From Archegozetes longisetosus (lineage: Eukaryota; Arthropoda; Arachnida; Sarcoptiformes; Trhypochthoniidae): a DNA stretch of 64,000 bases. The notes under the pieces are model-generated. The model was not told the origin of the DNA and made no database searches. It worked only from the letters and a program-made list of their open reading frames with translations. Positions 10,335 through 24,100 of this stretch are shown here, piece after piece. Location of the stretch: NCBI GenBank assembly GCA_018873245.2, contig JAEMBT020000008.1, positions 1,054,001-1,118,000 of the forward strand, written 5' to 3'. Each line of letters opens with the position of its first letter. Position 1 is the stretch's first letter. The position numbers and the translations under genes were made by a program.

Positions 10335-13049
10335 CATCGCATGATATTTCTGACCCAACGCTGAAAAAGTCAAAATCATGGTTTTAGGTGCCATTAAATA
10401 CCGTATTATTTTGCGCACGAGTTTTTTGTGACTTGTATTTATATATATATTAGGGGGTGTATGAGGCGAAGGAGGACTAACTATGAAAATCCTGATCAAG
10501 AAAAATAGAAAACTTTTTAGGGATAGTCCTGTTCATGAATTTTCATTTTAATCGCACTCACATTTACTATTCGAACATAAGGTAAAAGTGAAAGTTGCTC
10601 AGAAACAAACCAACGGTTTGGGCAATAAATATGTTTTTCATGATCACTCTATGAATACTTACTTATTATTGGTTTGCTAATTGTACTCATGAAGGCTATA
10701 ATGGATATGAGGGCTATTTCTTAAATAATTTCAATTTTAAATAGTTTGGTTTTGAATGCGTGCCGAATAGTTAGGATTCTTGAATCACGATATGAAGAAT
10801 TTTTAATTAATCGCATCAAATAAAGCGCAAAAAGGGATTTGGCTCACCATTTATTATTTGACAGTAAAGTTCAAATAATGTCACGTTAATTAAAGTGGAG
10901 GCAAACTAATCTAAATGAACTCATGTGTTCTCATTCGTAATCATTTTCGATAACAATTCTATGACTTAATCGCTGAAGGGCTCCGATCCATGCGCTCTAT
11001 GATTAAACTTAACCGAATTATTATAATAATTGTGATTAAAAATAATTGAAGTAAACTCAATATTTTCTTCTAACCAATTCAATGTTTTATTAGAGATACA
11101 AAAGAATTGAGTTGTGATTAGGTTTGAACCTAATTGGGTTTATAAGGTTTAGTGCCACTAACGATATTGTATGCTTGAAACTAAATATAAAGTGATTTCA
11201 TCAAACATATCAACTAAAGAAAGATTGTGTGTGAAAAATGGCAAAAGTTAACTTTTTCTATAATGATCATTCATGCTCTAGAACTGGATCCAAATTTAAT
11301 CTATAATTGATGTAATTCCACAAACCAGTCGATCAAATAAGCTTAAATGATTTTTAGTGACAAAAACTAACTATTGATTAATGATCACTATTATGTTATG
11401 CCTTTCAACTGATCCCTAATCCAAAGCTATTATTGAAAAAATTGTAAAACATTTCCAGAAATCAACATGTTATTATTTTTCGTAACAAAAGTTATTCAAA
11501 ATTAGAAGTAACACAAATGCAACAATCAAATTATCAACAAGTTATAACTAATTTCTTCATTCGTAAGCTCTATCAATTCAATCAATACTTTGTGTAATCA
11601 GAGCATAACTATTGAGTAAAATTAATCACTATTAAGTTGAACCTAATTTTGGCTCAAGTTTTAGGAATAATTGCTTATGAGAATGAACCGAAAATATTGT
11701 GAACATTCGTTTCAGTAAATAATAATTCAAACTCTATTGAAAGCTTTGTGTTATCAAAAGTTGGTTTCGGTACTGGAATTAGACCTGAAAACTTGTTAAA
11801 ATTTGATAGTTTATACTGATCTTGAGCTATATTTTCATCGATTCTTGTTGCCGTAATTTCGTATATAATGTAATTAAGAAAAAAATTATGATTTATTCAA
11901 TGGATGAAAAACATCTAATAGAGTATTTTGCGGAAATGCTGTTAGTTATATGGAATATTATATGAGATTTTCTGATCAATTGTTTGATAAAAAGCAATTA
12001 AATATGAAAACTGAAGGATTCAAACGAAACATAATAACCATTGTTGTAACAGTATTGCGGAATCAGATAAACAAAAGAGACAATACACTCAATAAATCCT
12101 TTTGATACTACTGTTGTATTGTTTAAACCACTGATGATATAAATGTTTTTCAATTGAATGTGATGATGTATTACATACTGTAAATGAATACTATATTATG
12201 AATTGAGTTTTCAAATAAGAATATTATTCAAGTTCAGCACATGTAAGGAATCTTTAGTGACCCACACCTACAGGAAGTGAACACATATTTTCTCATTTAA
12301 AAGTGCAAAATCTTAACAAATCAAATTAATATAATTCAATCATTTTGAAAGGCTTGAGAAGCTTATTATTTCAGATTTAATTGTTTAGAGAGTTTGAAAT
12401 TAAATAGAGGCTAATCAAGTCGTACAATCGAGATTAAGACAGGAAAAGTTTCACAAGTGCACAAACTTATCAGATCTCTTTAATTGTTCGGTGAGTCAGT
12501 TTCTGACCACTACGAGTGAATGCATTTTAATTGAGTTTAATAGTTTTAATTGCATTAAGACAAATTAAATAAAACTATATTTGTCTATTTAACTAGATAT
12601 GAATTGACAAACACTGTCATTATTGTAATTATGAGTGAGAATAGTGTGAGTTTCAATGCAAGTATGACAGTGGTTCAAATTGAGCTAAAAGTACTTTTAT
12701 TAAATTATCTATATTTAGAAACTACTTAGCATTTCATTACATTCCAGTTTCTAACAAATAGCCTATTTCGTCATAATTGTCATGTTCCACTATATTTTCT
12801 CAAAAGTTTTGCACTTAGATCTGAACTATTCTCTTTTTTAAAATGTTTAAAGTCAGATTGAAATTGGTTTATTTTGAAATATTGAACGAAAATTCATAAA
12901 AAAAATTTGATGACAATAACTAAGAAATTCTTATATTTTTAGTAGAACACACAGTACTGTACCTCCAGTCAAACTAAAGTATTATTTTAAACAAATGATC
13001 CTATCAAATTAATTAATTATCTGAACACAATTTGAATATTTTATAAAAT

Positions 13050-13098
13050 GCCATAAATTGTGAAAATTTGGACGCTTGAAGGCGTTACAATTTATGGC
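13050..13098. repeat. 49-base hairpin with perfect 12-bp arms
   Basis: GCCATAAATTGT (13,050-13,061) is matched perfectly by its reverse complement at 13,087-13,098. Inside, ACGC/GCGT (13,072-13,075 and 13,082-13,085) can form a short upper stem around a six-base loop. The inner loop is lopsided (10 bases against 1), so it is not a standard microRNA precursor. It could be a small structured RNA element, a paired factor site or chance. Confidence 0.6.
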
Positions 13099-16000
13099 TA
13101 GACTATTTCTATGAGAATATTTATACGATGTTAACAACAGCTCGAAGTAAAGCTGTGCTCAACACACATTTATATCGATTCAAAACAATTTCAAATGCTT
13201 AGTAATAAAGACAAATTAGAAGCATTGAGCGGAAAATCAGCTTTATTTAATTTGAGAAATAGCAAAAGACTCAGTAGTTCAAGTCTGTATCAGTGCTGAA
13301 AATAGCAAATCATTTATTCAGGTTTGCAGAACAAATCAGAAATCATTAAAATCCAAAGTTAGCGATGAAAAGACCGAATCGAAATGTGATTGAATTAATG
13401 ATTTGTGTGATTTTGAACTTTAGTATAATCTTTCGGATGTCTCTCAAATAGGATGTCTTGAAGGTTAGACTTTAGTTGGTTTAGCTGTTATCTCATTAAA
13501 TGATATGATTATTGGCACTTTATTTGAAGCTTTTAAAACTGAAGCCGAGTTAAAGATATGAAGACCAAACCAATATGAAATACGATCAAAACCAGAAAAT
13601 ATCAAATAAAATCCTTCAAATTAGTAAACAAGTCATAGAGCCAGAGTGATATCGAGAAGGAATATGATAGAAATGAAATTAGGAAATGAGAAAGAAATCA
13701 GCGAACAAGTCAGTGATGGAATGCCTGATTTTTAATGTCAAAGCCATTAGAGTTTAAAATCAAAATGTTTATTAGTTAAAACCTTTTCTGATCAATTTTA
13801 GAAACCTAGAGATATAAGAAATTGAAGTCATATTCCCTAAACTAACGATCAATAAATATAGAAAAATAATAAGACTAATAAAAATTTGATACTTAACAGT
13901 GAATTATTGCTATAAACGTAGAATAAGTGAAGACATTGAAACCAATAAAAGTAACGTATAGCAAACTGAATTGAATGAGGCTGGCAAATCGTTTATATTA
14001 AGTTAATATACATTGGTTCCTTAAAAGTTTTTCAAAGCCATATAAATGATGAGATGGAGAGGAGAGATCTCGACGAAGAGAAAGTAGGGAGAGAGGGATC
14101 TCGTAAATCATAATTTGCTCGAAGGAAATTGTTGTGTTGGGGGAGAGCTCACTACGTGTACTATTAGTGGCAATATTACTGTTAAAGTAAAAGTCATGGC
14201 AATAGAATCGGCAGTTCAGAACAAAATTAGTTTTCAAATAAAAGATTGGAAAAAAGCACGATTTAATGATCAGCTATAAAGAGCAGTGAATATACTGCTA
14301 GAAAGTCACTCAAACTGAACCTACAAATTGGCACAAGTCAGAGAGAGAGAGAGAGACTTTTCGATTGAAGGTTTTCATTGAATTAATTTGTTAACTAGTT
14401 TTGCCCGATCTATATATTAGGAATGCATTTGTATAAATGAGATCCAAATCAGAGCAAAACCAGATCAGAGTAGAAAGAAGTTCAATAAAAATAACAAGAC
14501 TTCAGTTCAGCCAAATCAATGGGTTATGCGATTCATTTCAGTATTCATTTACATCTTCCTTTTCTAACTCATGTATACTCTTTTACTCTCTTCTATTGCA
14601 ATGAAAGAGCTTTAGGCGATAATGAAATGAAGGCAGACTTGCGCGAAATGAGATCATATCAGTTTGTGTGCAAAACCAACTAATTAGTGTTACTCTACTG
14701 TTAGTCGTGAAAAATGAGCACAACTACAGGCATAACACTAAAAGTTTGGATTGACTATCTGAAAAGTTTGCTAAAACTTAAATTGTTTTTTGCGATAATA
14801 TCATTGATTTGGAATTGGCTGTCGTTCTCTTTGTGTCTAAACTTAAAGTTTAACTTTTATCGTGTCTAACTTTCAGATATAATGAGGCAACACGTCAAAT
14901 GCAATTTTGCTAATCATATCACATTACTAGTTAGAGAATAGCGCCTGAATTACACTTTTTGCCTACTCCTTTAATATTTTATCTCAAGTATAATAACTTT
15001 CCTCCAGAAGCAATCTATTCTTTGATCAAAATTAAGCAGAATTTGCAAATACAACAAATGCTGTTCGATTGCATGCAGTCATAACAAGAAATGACTATAG
15101 AAATGAATATCAGTTGGAATGGTGTGCATAATATTATTATTGGAATATAAGCTAGAAAAGGCTTTAGTATAATAGAGAGCTATTCGACTAAAGCAGACGC
15201 AATAAGTGTTAACTCATTTATTTCGTACTGTCGCTTCTCTTATCGCTTGTCGCTTCAATTTTTGAATGCCGCATACTATACAATGATTAGCTCTAACATG
15301 CCATAACTTTTGTTTCACTTATTTGTATGGTTCCTGCGAACAGTTAAATCGAGCCAAACTTAATTAATAGAGTGAATAAATAGATAAGATGTACACTAAA
15401 AACAAAGTAACACAACCATTGAAACGATTCATTTTTTAGAAAATGTACAAATGCTGCTCTGCTTTTCTTCTCCATTCCATTTAAATGCAGACAAGCAGTC
15501 ATTTAAAATCAAATACAAGTACAAATGTAGGAAAAGTAGGGAAAGGATCGATTTCAATGCTATTAACTCTCGAGTCAGACTTGTTATAATAGTGAAATCC
15601 CCCAATTATTATGCTTTTGCCAATATATAAGTTGTTTTGCTGATGGAAATTGCAATTGACTAAGTCGGGCATAGCTTTAATTTCCTGCAAAAAATAAAAG
15701 TGAATCACCACAGCTTTTCTCCTCTGCTTAGAGATAGAGACAGGAGAGTGAAGGGACTGAAGAAGGAAAAATCCAAAACCGAATTACTTAATGTATAGGC
15801 AGATAAAGTGAATTGAGATGAATGCATGAGTTGTATCAATCGAATATTGCGTTTCATACTTATGTGGATATTTAGGAATTTTTTTATTATATGTATTTTG
15901 TTCGCTATGTAAACAAGATTATAACCATTTTTTATATTTGTTTATATCCTCAATATTTTTCTACTGTTGACTGAAGTCAAATCAAAATCAATATGAAAAA

Positions 16001-16446
16001 TATGACAAAATTAAGAGGTCGATATTTTAATGCATATTAGGTCTAAAGCTCGTGTTTCTCATTCAAATATTGCAATCATTTTTCGCAACAGTGCTTCTGA
16101 ACAATGGGATAAATTGCGGAACAAAATTTGATTTGATTTCTTAACATAGGAGTGGACAGAGAAGTAAAGTTGTCTCGAACTTAGTTCAAACTTAGCATTA
16201 CTTCAATGACTTGCTTTAGAGCTGAAACGCAATCGAACAGAAAAACCAAGACTTACGTAATATGTATTATGTGTTATTGCTTTTCAATATTGACCAAAAT
16301 CATGACTTACTATAATTATTGGATATTTATTTAACAGATGTATCGAAAGTTTTTCAATTAAACGTTAGCTCAAATGACAAACTTTATTGACATATAAGGG
16401 CAGCGATTGAGTGAAAAGAAATATAAGTGGTTTTTAAACAAAGATA

Positions 16447-16468
16447 TGTGTGTGTGTGTGTGTGTGTG
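16447..16468. repeat. (TG)11 microsatellite
   Basis: A pure TG run, the only GT/CA-type tract in a window otherwise dominated by GA/CT tracts. Confidence 0.95.
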
Positions 16469-16804
16469 ATGAAGAATAGACTTTTAAAATAGCGAATTAT
16501 CGCTTGCGTGCGTAGTATTAGTGTTTGAAAATTATTAGTTTTGGCTAAACACAAACTTAGTATTCCTATTATTTTATGGTTTTTAGCGAAGTGACTGTTT
16601 TGCGGCTTTTAAGCTGTTGTGTTAGCGGCAAAGTTTTTTATACATACAATCGCATGTTTCGAGCGTGACGACAAACACCAAATTGAAACTTATTGGCGAT
16701 TTAAAGGTTGCGTGAAAGTAACACATTACAAAATACTATAAACGAATACTTCAGAGCAAAAGGTCGAAAGTTTGAAGTGTTTGAAATTTTGGCTGTCAAA
16801 GTTG

Positions 16805-16807
<3 letters not shown>

Positions 16808-16882
<75 letters not shown>
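16808..16882. repeat. (CT)37 microsatellite
   Basis: An uninterrupted 75-base CT run, the longest simple repeat in the window. The frames running through it (Ser-Leu on +, Arg-Glu on -) are artefacts. Confidence 0.99.
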
Positions 16883-16884
<2 letters not shown>

Positions 16885-18071
16885 ATATTCTCTCGTGATA
16901 TTCACTGTTTGTAAGGCGGTCAACACATTAAAGTCAATTTATTTTATGCAAATAATTATCAAGTATTTAAGGCTTTTTATTTTTAGAACTCGTATGAGGT
17001 GCAGGTCTTCTTGATTAAAAAGTTACTGCATGTTAAGATCAAAGATGCAAAGTCAAGATTAGACTTTATTAGTGGTCTTACCTTTTCTCTCACAATTGCT
17101 TCACGTTTTTGTGTAGTTTCTAATATCTTCTAAACATAATATGCAATTAATTAGAGGCCTATCAAGAGCCAGCAAACATTAAATAAGTTTTATTATGATT
17201 TTGCAATTTTAAGATCTTCAACATTTATTTCCAACTCTCATGAGGAAAATTTGTTTGCCGTTCAAAACCAACGATAGAGATCTTCAACAATTATTTTCAT
17301 TGAAACGCTTTAATGCATTTTTTAAAAGAAAAATAATATCAGTAAAATGTGTTTGATAGGAACATTTCAAGTTATACTCGTTTATATAAGGAGAGGAGTC
17401 AGATTTGTCGAGCCAATGCAGAGCAAACAGCACAACAGTAAAAGCCCGTTCTAACGAACTTGTGCTCACAGTCTTGACAAAAATCAATCTACTACTAAAT
17501 AAATGGTAACGATAAAGCTCAGTTCAGTTCTAACGCAATGGGATCTTAATTTGTTTAGAAATTCATTATAAATGGGTTTGACTGTAGTAAAAGTGTAATA
17601 ATGGCATAACTTATAAATTCTTATGTAATGTTAATGTTCGGAAATGATTGTCTCTATATAAGGCTAACTTTCTAGGCGATTTCTAAATCACAATGACAGA
17701 CATATCGGTGCAATCTTAACAACTTGGATGAGGCACTGTTATTATTCCGTACTTCTACTAACATTAATTTTACTAAATGGAGTGATGTTTATATTTCTTT
17801 GAATTGGTATTCCTTAGCGTTTGTGGCGTTAAGGCAAAAGTTCATCAAACAGCCTATGAGTTGTGTACTTTATGCTTAATCATAATAAACCTGTCAAAAG
17901 AGATTCTCCTCTTATATATTATTATGGGATTTAGCCATTATTTCTCCTTTATCTTATCACAGACTCAAACATCAGACGCATTACGTGAAAAGTGAGTTCG
18001 CATTTTCCAACTCCTTATTTCGAGACTTCATTTCTTATGGATTCTACTTATCCTTTAAAACCACTGTCATT

Positions 18072-18074
<3 letters not shown>
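16883..18074. other. AT-rich intergenic sequence
   Basis: The stretch lies between two long dinucleotide tracts. Apart from the exon-like block at 17.1 kb I see nothing; the ORFs at 17,284-17,487 (-) and 17,804-17,995 (+) have no recognisable content. Confidence 0.5.
17082..17129 (-). other. Candidate 48-base internal exon
   Basis: On the - strand the block lies between an acceptor (ttatgtttag) and a strong donor (AAAAG followed by GTAAGA). One phase is open and encodes 16 residues, KILETTQKREAIVREK. The length is a multiple of three. Short size makes chance likely; no neighbouring exon of matching phase was found. Confidence 0.12.

Positions 18075-18135
<61 letters not shown>
18075..18135. 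repeat. (AG)30 microsatellite
   Basis: An uninterrupted AG run of 61 bases. With the CT tract 1.2 kb to the left it forms a pair of long tracts of opposite orientation. Confidence 0.99.
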
Positions 18136-18138
<3 letters not shown>

Positions 18139-21100
18139 TCAGACTAACACAACTTATATTATAGTCCCATTGAAAGAGAGTCAATATGAAAAAAATTCAT
18201 CTTGAAAATTCCTCCCCAAGTCATCGATCATCACTTTACTGATTATGTCTGAATTTGTATCATACCAACCATGTTTTGGTCGTGTGAAATGCACAATTTT
18301 TTACTTCTTTACACTTTCTCTGTATATGTAGGTTATCATCATTTTCGATGAAGCAAAAGATTAGTTTACAGTTCATAGGGGGTTATGTATTGCCCGCAAT
18401 TTAACATCACTTTTCGTACTAGTTTTCTGGTGAATCTGATGAGACCCAAGAGATTAATAAAAATGAGATTATGTCGAGATCAAAACAAAAAAAAGTGAAT
18501 CAAAAGATCAGAAAAAAAATAATAATACAAGATTTTGAACATTCTTACACGAAATCTAAATATATTAGTATTGAAGCGGACGTAAATGGCAGAAAACATT
18601 GTTGGGAACTGATAATTGATGCATAAAAATTTGACTGAAAACTATCTCATTTATTACAGCAAAACTTTAGCCGCATTATTATATGTCATATAATAATCAA
18701 GTATTGCACTGAATGGCAGTAAACACCTGCTGCGTCTCCGATTCGAGTTATTCGAGTTGAAAACTAATTTAGTTTTTTTGAAAAGATTTTTGCATATCTT
18801 CCTATTATCACAAAGAAAACTAAAAGTCTTGTCTGTTTAAGTTAGTTATAAATTCAAAACTCGTATGACTTATTATGCTGTGGAGCATCAGTTTTAAACA
18901 ATAAAAATGCTAAAATCTGTATCGACTATAATGGAAACAATGAAAACCTAAGCTTTTATAATAGATTATGGATGGAATGCATAATAGATATCAATAAGAA
19001 TATGACTTAAAGTATCGTTTGAGTGGCACATAAGTTAGCTGAGTGCATGAATAGAAAGTTAGCCAAAGCTATTCACTTCTTGTCAAACGAAGACAAGTAA
19101 AATCGGGTTAAGAGGAAAATTACGAGCAGTGATATTCATAGCACTTCAATGTATGAGATTACTCAAAGTGTTAGCAGTCTATATATTGTGTATGTGGCGA
19201 ATATCCGAAACGATTGACTACCGAATCCATTTTTGCATATATTATACCTTTTTGTAACAAAAAAGGCTTCCATAAAAAAATATTCTCTGCAAAATTTCTG
19301 ATTCCAAGGCTGTGAGCCGTGAAAGATAAATGAGATCACACTGTAAGGCACAGGATATGAAGAGAAACTAAACGATACATACGCATAAAATACTGCGATA
19401 TCACGTAGTTTTCAAATTTTGCATATCTTTCATTCAAAGTAACTCATATTATTCATGAATCGTATTGTTTATGATATGCTAACTCATATAAAGTATATAA
19501 GTAACTAAACTTAAACACAATTCATATGCAGCCAATAACAATATAAGTGCCTTTATTTGATAATCCAGTTCGAAATTACGAAATCGGGATTCAATTGAAT
19601 TGAAAATCGTACAGAATGAGAGATGATGCTTTGTAACTCGTCGTGCGATGTGACTCTTATTGCTAAATAAGCCATACCTGACTCACTGAAATAGCCTGTA
19701 GAAGTTGCCCATAATCTTTTTATGCCTTCCGGGCTCACAATCATTGAGCATTGAATGCGTGCAAAATCAGTTGATTACAGCCTGAAACAGATCTCATAAA
19801 TTTGTATTGTAGAAATGACCACTTTATTGTCGGCGTGACCGCACGTTCAAACCACATCCTGCTTTTGTCTAATATGATTCTGAACTATGTTTTGTTATAG
19901 CAAATTCGATTCATTCATATTAGATAAATATAATGACTTTATATATATTACAGTCAATTATGTCTAGAAATTAGTTCCATTTCGAGCAAAAGGATATATT
20001 AGATAAATACATAACTCAACTAATTTTCATAATTCATGTGGATATGACATTATGGTCGGGTATAGTTTGGCAAAACTTGATTATATTTATTATCGCAAAT
20101 TTATGTGTCTTCTCCTTAATAAGTATTATTCCTTGAGATTATGTCATTTTCAGGCTTATACTAATATTAGCTCACAATATAATTTCTGTCTCTTCTCTGC
20201 AAATTGAATAACAGTCAGAATTAGTTGTAAGTCAGAAGAAGTAGATCTCCATATAATGAAAACTTAGGCTAATTTGATTGAAGAGTAGAATAAAGTAGAA
20301 GTTTGATAGACTGGGAGAAGTTGGTTAAAAGTCATGTCACGACTGAAGCGTATGATCAAAATGTAAACATAGTGTTTCTAAAATATTACAATAGAAACAA
20401 AATCAATAAATAACATTGTATGATAAAAAGTATAGTTTACATAATATAAACAATGAGAAAAAATATTCTGAACTCATACTGAGAATACATAATAATTACT
20501 GAATATAATGACATAACTTACTGCTATACAAATTTGTAATACATTACATAAATGTATAATAACTGAATCTGAGTTATGCGATATATTATTCATGGAAATA
20601 GAAGAGCTTTTCTTCTCAAAACTCTTTAGAGGTTAAGGTTTTAGACGTAGTGCTAAATTATTTTTTGTGCTTCTTTCATAAACCTCTAATGATAACTGTA
20701 GTGAATCACACTTTAAATAATGGTTTTAAAATGTGAAGTCAACAATTTTAGGCAAGCTTTTTCATCATTATTCTCATTCTTAGCCATAAGAACCTTTAGA
20801 ATATAAATTAAATTTACAAACTGAATAACTCTGATGGAAATATATGCCATATTAAGGACAAACAAGTAATGAAAAGCATCATATTCTAAAAATATATTTT
20901 CAAGTACCACATTTTAAATCCTTGTAAAATATGAGACTTCTTATGAGAATCGCTTTTCGAGTTAAGGTTATTAATAATTTATGAATTGAATGCAGTCAAT
21001 ACTTATTGTCCAGTACTCTTATGATCAATTCACATATGTATTATTGCATTAAACATTAGCATTGGTTAGTCGTATGAAATTACTTTACAAATAAGTTACT

Positions 21101-24100
21101 TTAATTTCACATCAGATTTGAAATTAGTTAACTTTTTTATAATTGCAAAATCCAGTATTTGAGGCACTGAGAAATGCTCAACTATTGTTAAGTCCGCTGT
21201 TTATTGACCGAATCGCATAAGTTAAGTATGAAATATTTCATGAAACATAATTTTAACTTTACAGTCAATTTTCAAGTTCAATCGTTTTGAATTTAATTAA
21301 GATAAATATGAAAGCGTCTGGACTATGAATTATTGAAACTATTTATACAGTTCACTATTTATGGCAAATGACGATTTAAAGCACAATAGCTTAGAAGCAA
21401 TTTGTCTCTTCTCTTGCATTCAGTTGATTCTGTCTTCAGTTAATTGTCAATAACTTATCGTAACTAAAGTTATAATTTTGAACTTATAATTTCGAATAAT
21501 TTTGAACAAACTTTTGACCAAATACTTGAAAATAAACGTTATACACTGAGAAAGATGAGTAAATATTAATTTATTATATTAAATATATTGAATAAATGAA
21601 TTGAAAAGCTAGTTGTGGCATCTCATCTAATTGTTTAATCAGTAAGAAATGGAAGAAGCTTTAACTTTCCTAATATCTAATGCTCGTTTGAGATGATAAA
21701 AATAAATAAAGAGATAAACCTAATGTGTATTTGGGTGCGACCAACCAATTGTGATCACAAACTCCTATTGAACAATACATCACAAGCAGAATGAATGCAA
21801 TTTTAAGCAAATAATAAAACATAAAATCAAGTTTCCACCGCTTCTCTATATTTACACTTCAGCTTAAAGTTGGAAAATACAAGAAATGGGTTTTTATAGC
21901 ATAATCTGGTGTCATCTTTTCAGATCAAGACCAGCAATTTAAATATAATAATACCTGTATGGGAGGTTTCGGAGCCCACACACAAACGCAATATAAAAAT
22001 ATTATTCATGTTATGCATGTCATAGACCTTGAATAGAGTTAAGTTTAATGTGAGCTACAATTGGAAAGACTCCTAAACTGAGATTCCAGCATTTTTTCAG
22101 AAACTGTGCTGTTTCAATGCCTAAACTTATTTGATAAATGGAGAGAAATATATTGAATGTACACACGGTATACATTCATTTACAGCTAAAAATGTAATGG
22201 CATAAACATGTTGCGAAAAATGTTTCACTCAGGTCCTAGTCAGTCCAACATTTAACGAAATTTATACAATAATGACCTCATTGAACAACTTTTTCATCTT
22301 GGAATTAACTTAATTAAGCAATTAAGTCATACTTGAGTTCAGATCCAGAAAGTATGATAAGTTGAAAATGGCTTAATTAGTTTTTTATGGCGTTTAATTT
22401 ATGTAATTCGAGTTTAGTTATTTAAAAATCTAGAATTTGACGCCTAATATCTGAAATGCCTTTTTGAACAAAATTACCTAACATTTTGCCTCGAACAGTG
22501 TTAGTTTTACTGGCAATTTGGGTCTAAACAGAGCCTCCTTTTCCCATCGCACTGCTGGTGGCTTCGCATTTGTCATAAGTTGGTTAAGTAAGTGGTGTAT
22601 TAAAGTGTTTCCATTACACCATAAACGAAACCACCTTTTGTTATCGCTTTTTTGGGTAATGTACTGCTCCAGGAAATAGCAAACCAAAAAACAATATTTG
22701 AAAAGAATCCGTAGAGCAATCATAATTAAAAGACACGCTATAAAAATAACAGTTGTCTGACAGAAGGGACTATACATTTGAAAGAACTAATAAATTACTC
22801 ATTTGGGTATCGTTTCTAAAAATTGAAAGCTATAGCTACGAAATATACCATCCGTAAAGAGTTGTCATACAATATTTATGCCTCTCAGCTGTTATTTCTC
22901 TTTTTTTTTTTTGCAAATGTGTTATTTCTAAATGTGTTAATCTATTCAGTTACACATTTAGGTTTCAGTTTAAATGTATTCTTGTAATAACATGTCAATT
23001 ACGAGAATATTATATTTAGTTAGTCAGTTCAAGTAGTTCCACCGCTTCCAATGGGTTTAACGAACATCAAGCAATCTATTTGATCAAAAATAGACTCTAC
23101 TAAATTTCATTCATTTAATTGTCGGCCTATAGAGCTGTTAACAAATTAATTTAATTTCAGATTATTCTATAGAGATGTATAAAATAATTAACTTGAAACT
23201 TATTACCGAATAATAATCAAATAATCTGTTGACAAATGGCATTCTAAAAAGAAATGCCCTAATTACTATAGTTTGATAGTAACTGGTGTAGATTACTTTA
23301 GTTTTAAAGTTTAATTTTCCAAATAATTGCAAACTCATTATTAGAAGAGTGTTATATTTATATTTTCAAAGGGCTTATAGCTCTACTTCTGCTTATGCTT
23401 ATAGTGGCTTAACTTTGGATTTTAGATATTCCCCTTTATTTATATGATTTAACTTAATTAAATTTGTTGCCGTCTTTAATCATTTTATACCATTTTGTTC
23501 ATGAGTTTGACGCGAAACTCTTGTTGTGTTGTGTTATGTTGTGCTTAAGCTGCAAAGCAATTTCGAGAAATTAGCATAAGTCCTAAATGCTTTTGATTCT
23601 CTTATATAACCTCAAGCCTTATGTGTCAAAAAATGAAAACTAGACAAAATATGAAATAACTTTGAATTTTAATGTGAAACTTTCAGCTTTTTGGGTACAA
23701 CACTATCGGATAAGTTATTATCTAATGCTCTTAGACTTTTAGGTTTAGGAGAAGTATTTTTTATAAAAAAAAATGTGCTGCTAAGTATTATAGGAGATTC
23801 TGCTTTCACTTTAATTAAATGCATCAATCCTGAAAACTTAATTAGCAGAGCAAAGACAAGTTTGTTGTGTGTTTTTTCAGAGACGCGATTCAGTGCCGAG
23901 TGTTCGAGACAGCTTTCAATTGACAACATGCAAGTTTTGCAGACTTTGAATGTGAAATGGTTTGTGCACAAAAATATAAATACATAGAGTGAGTATACCC
24001 TCAAGTTTTCGTGTCGCTCTTTCTCCCAATATCAATGAAATAGGTTCTTATCACTAAATTTTCCTAAAGGCAGCTACTCTTTAGTGATATGAAATATAAA

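Larger units (their letters stand above)
9526..16446. other. AT-rich intergenic sequence with inverted repeats
   Basis: Apart from the exon-like block at 10.2 kb, I see no gene. Structured elements are a 9-bp stem at 10,260-10,286, an inverted repeat at 11,117-11,134, a 49-base hairpin at 13,050-13,098 and a short (AG)8 run at 14,340-14,356. ORFs at 13,998-14,237 and 15,499-15,711 show no domain. Confidence 0.5.

Noticed and set aside
11100-11160. B-box-like GGTTCAAACC on the - strand
   Set aside because: No A box at a suitable distance and no cloverleaf; explained by the inverted repeat at 11,117-11,134.
13550-13740. Open blocks rich in Lys, Glu, Asn and Ile on the + strand
   Set aside because: Explained by purine-rich strand composition, which suppresses stops in some frames and always gives such residues.
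16708-17014. Three overlapping frames with Ser-Leu or Arg-Glu runs
   Set aside because: They exist only because the (CT)37 tract is open in all frames; flanks carry no coding signal.
23669-24004. Overlapping frames of about 100 codons on both strands
   Set aside because: No domain, no splice signals of note, and residue use typical of random AT-rich sequence on both strands; they cannot both be genes and neither is favoured.
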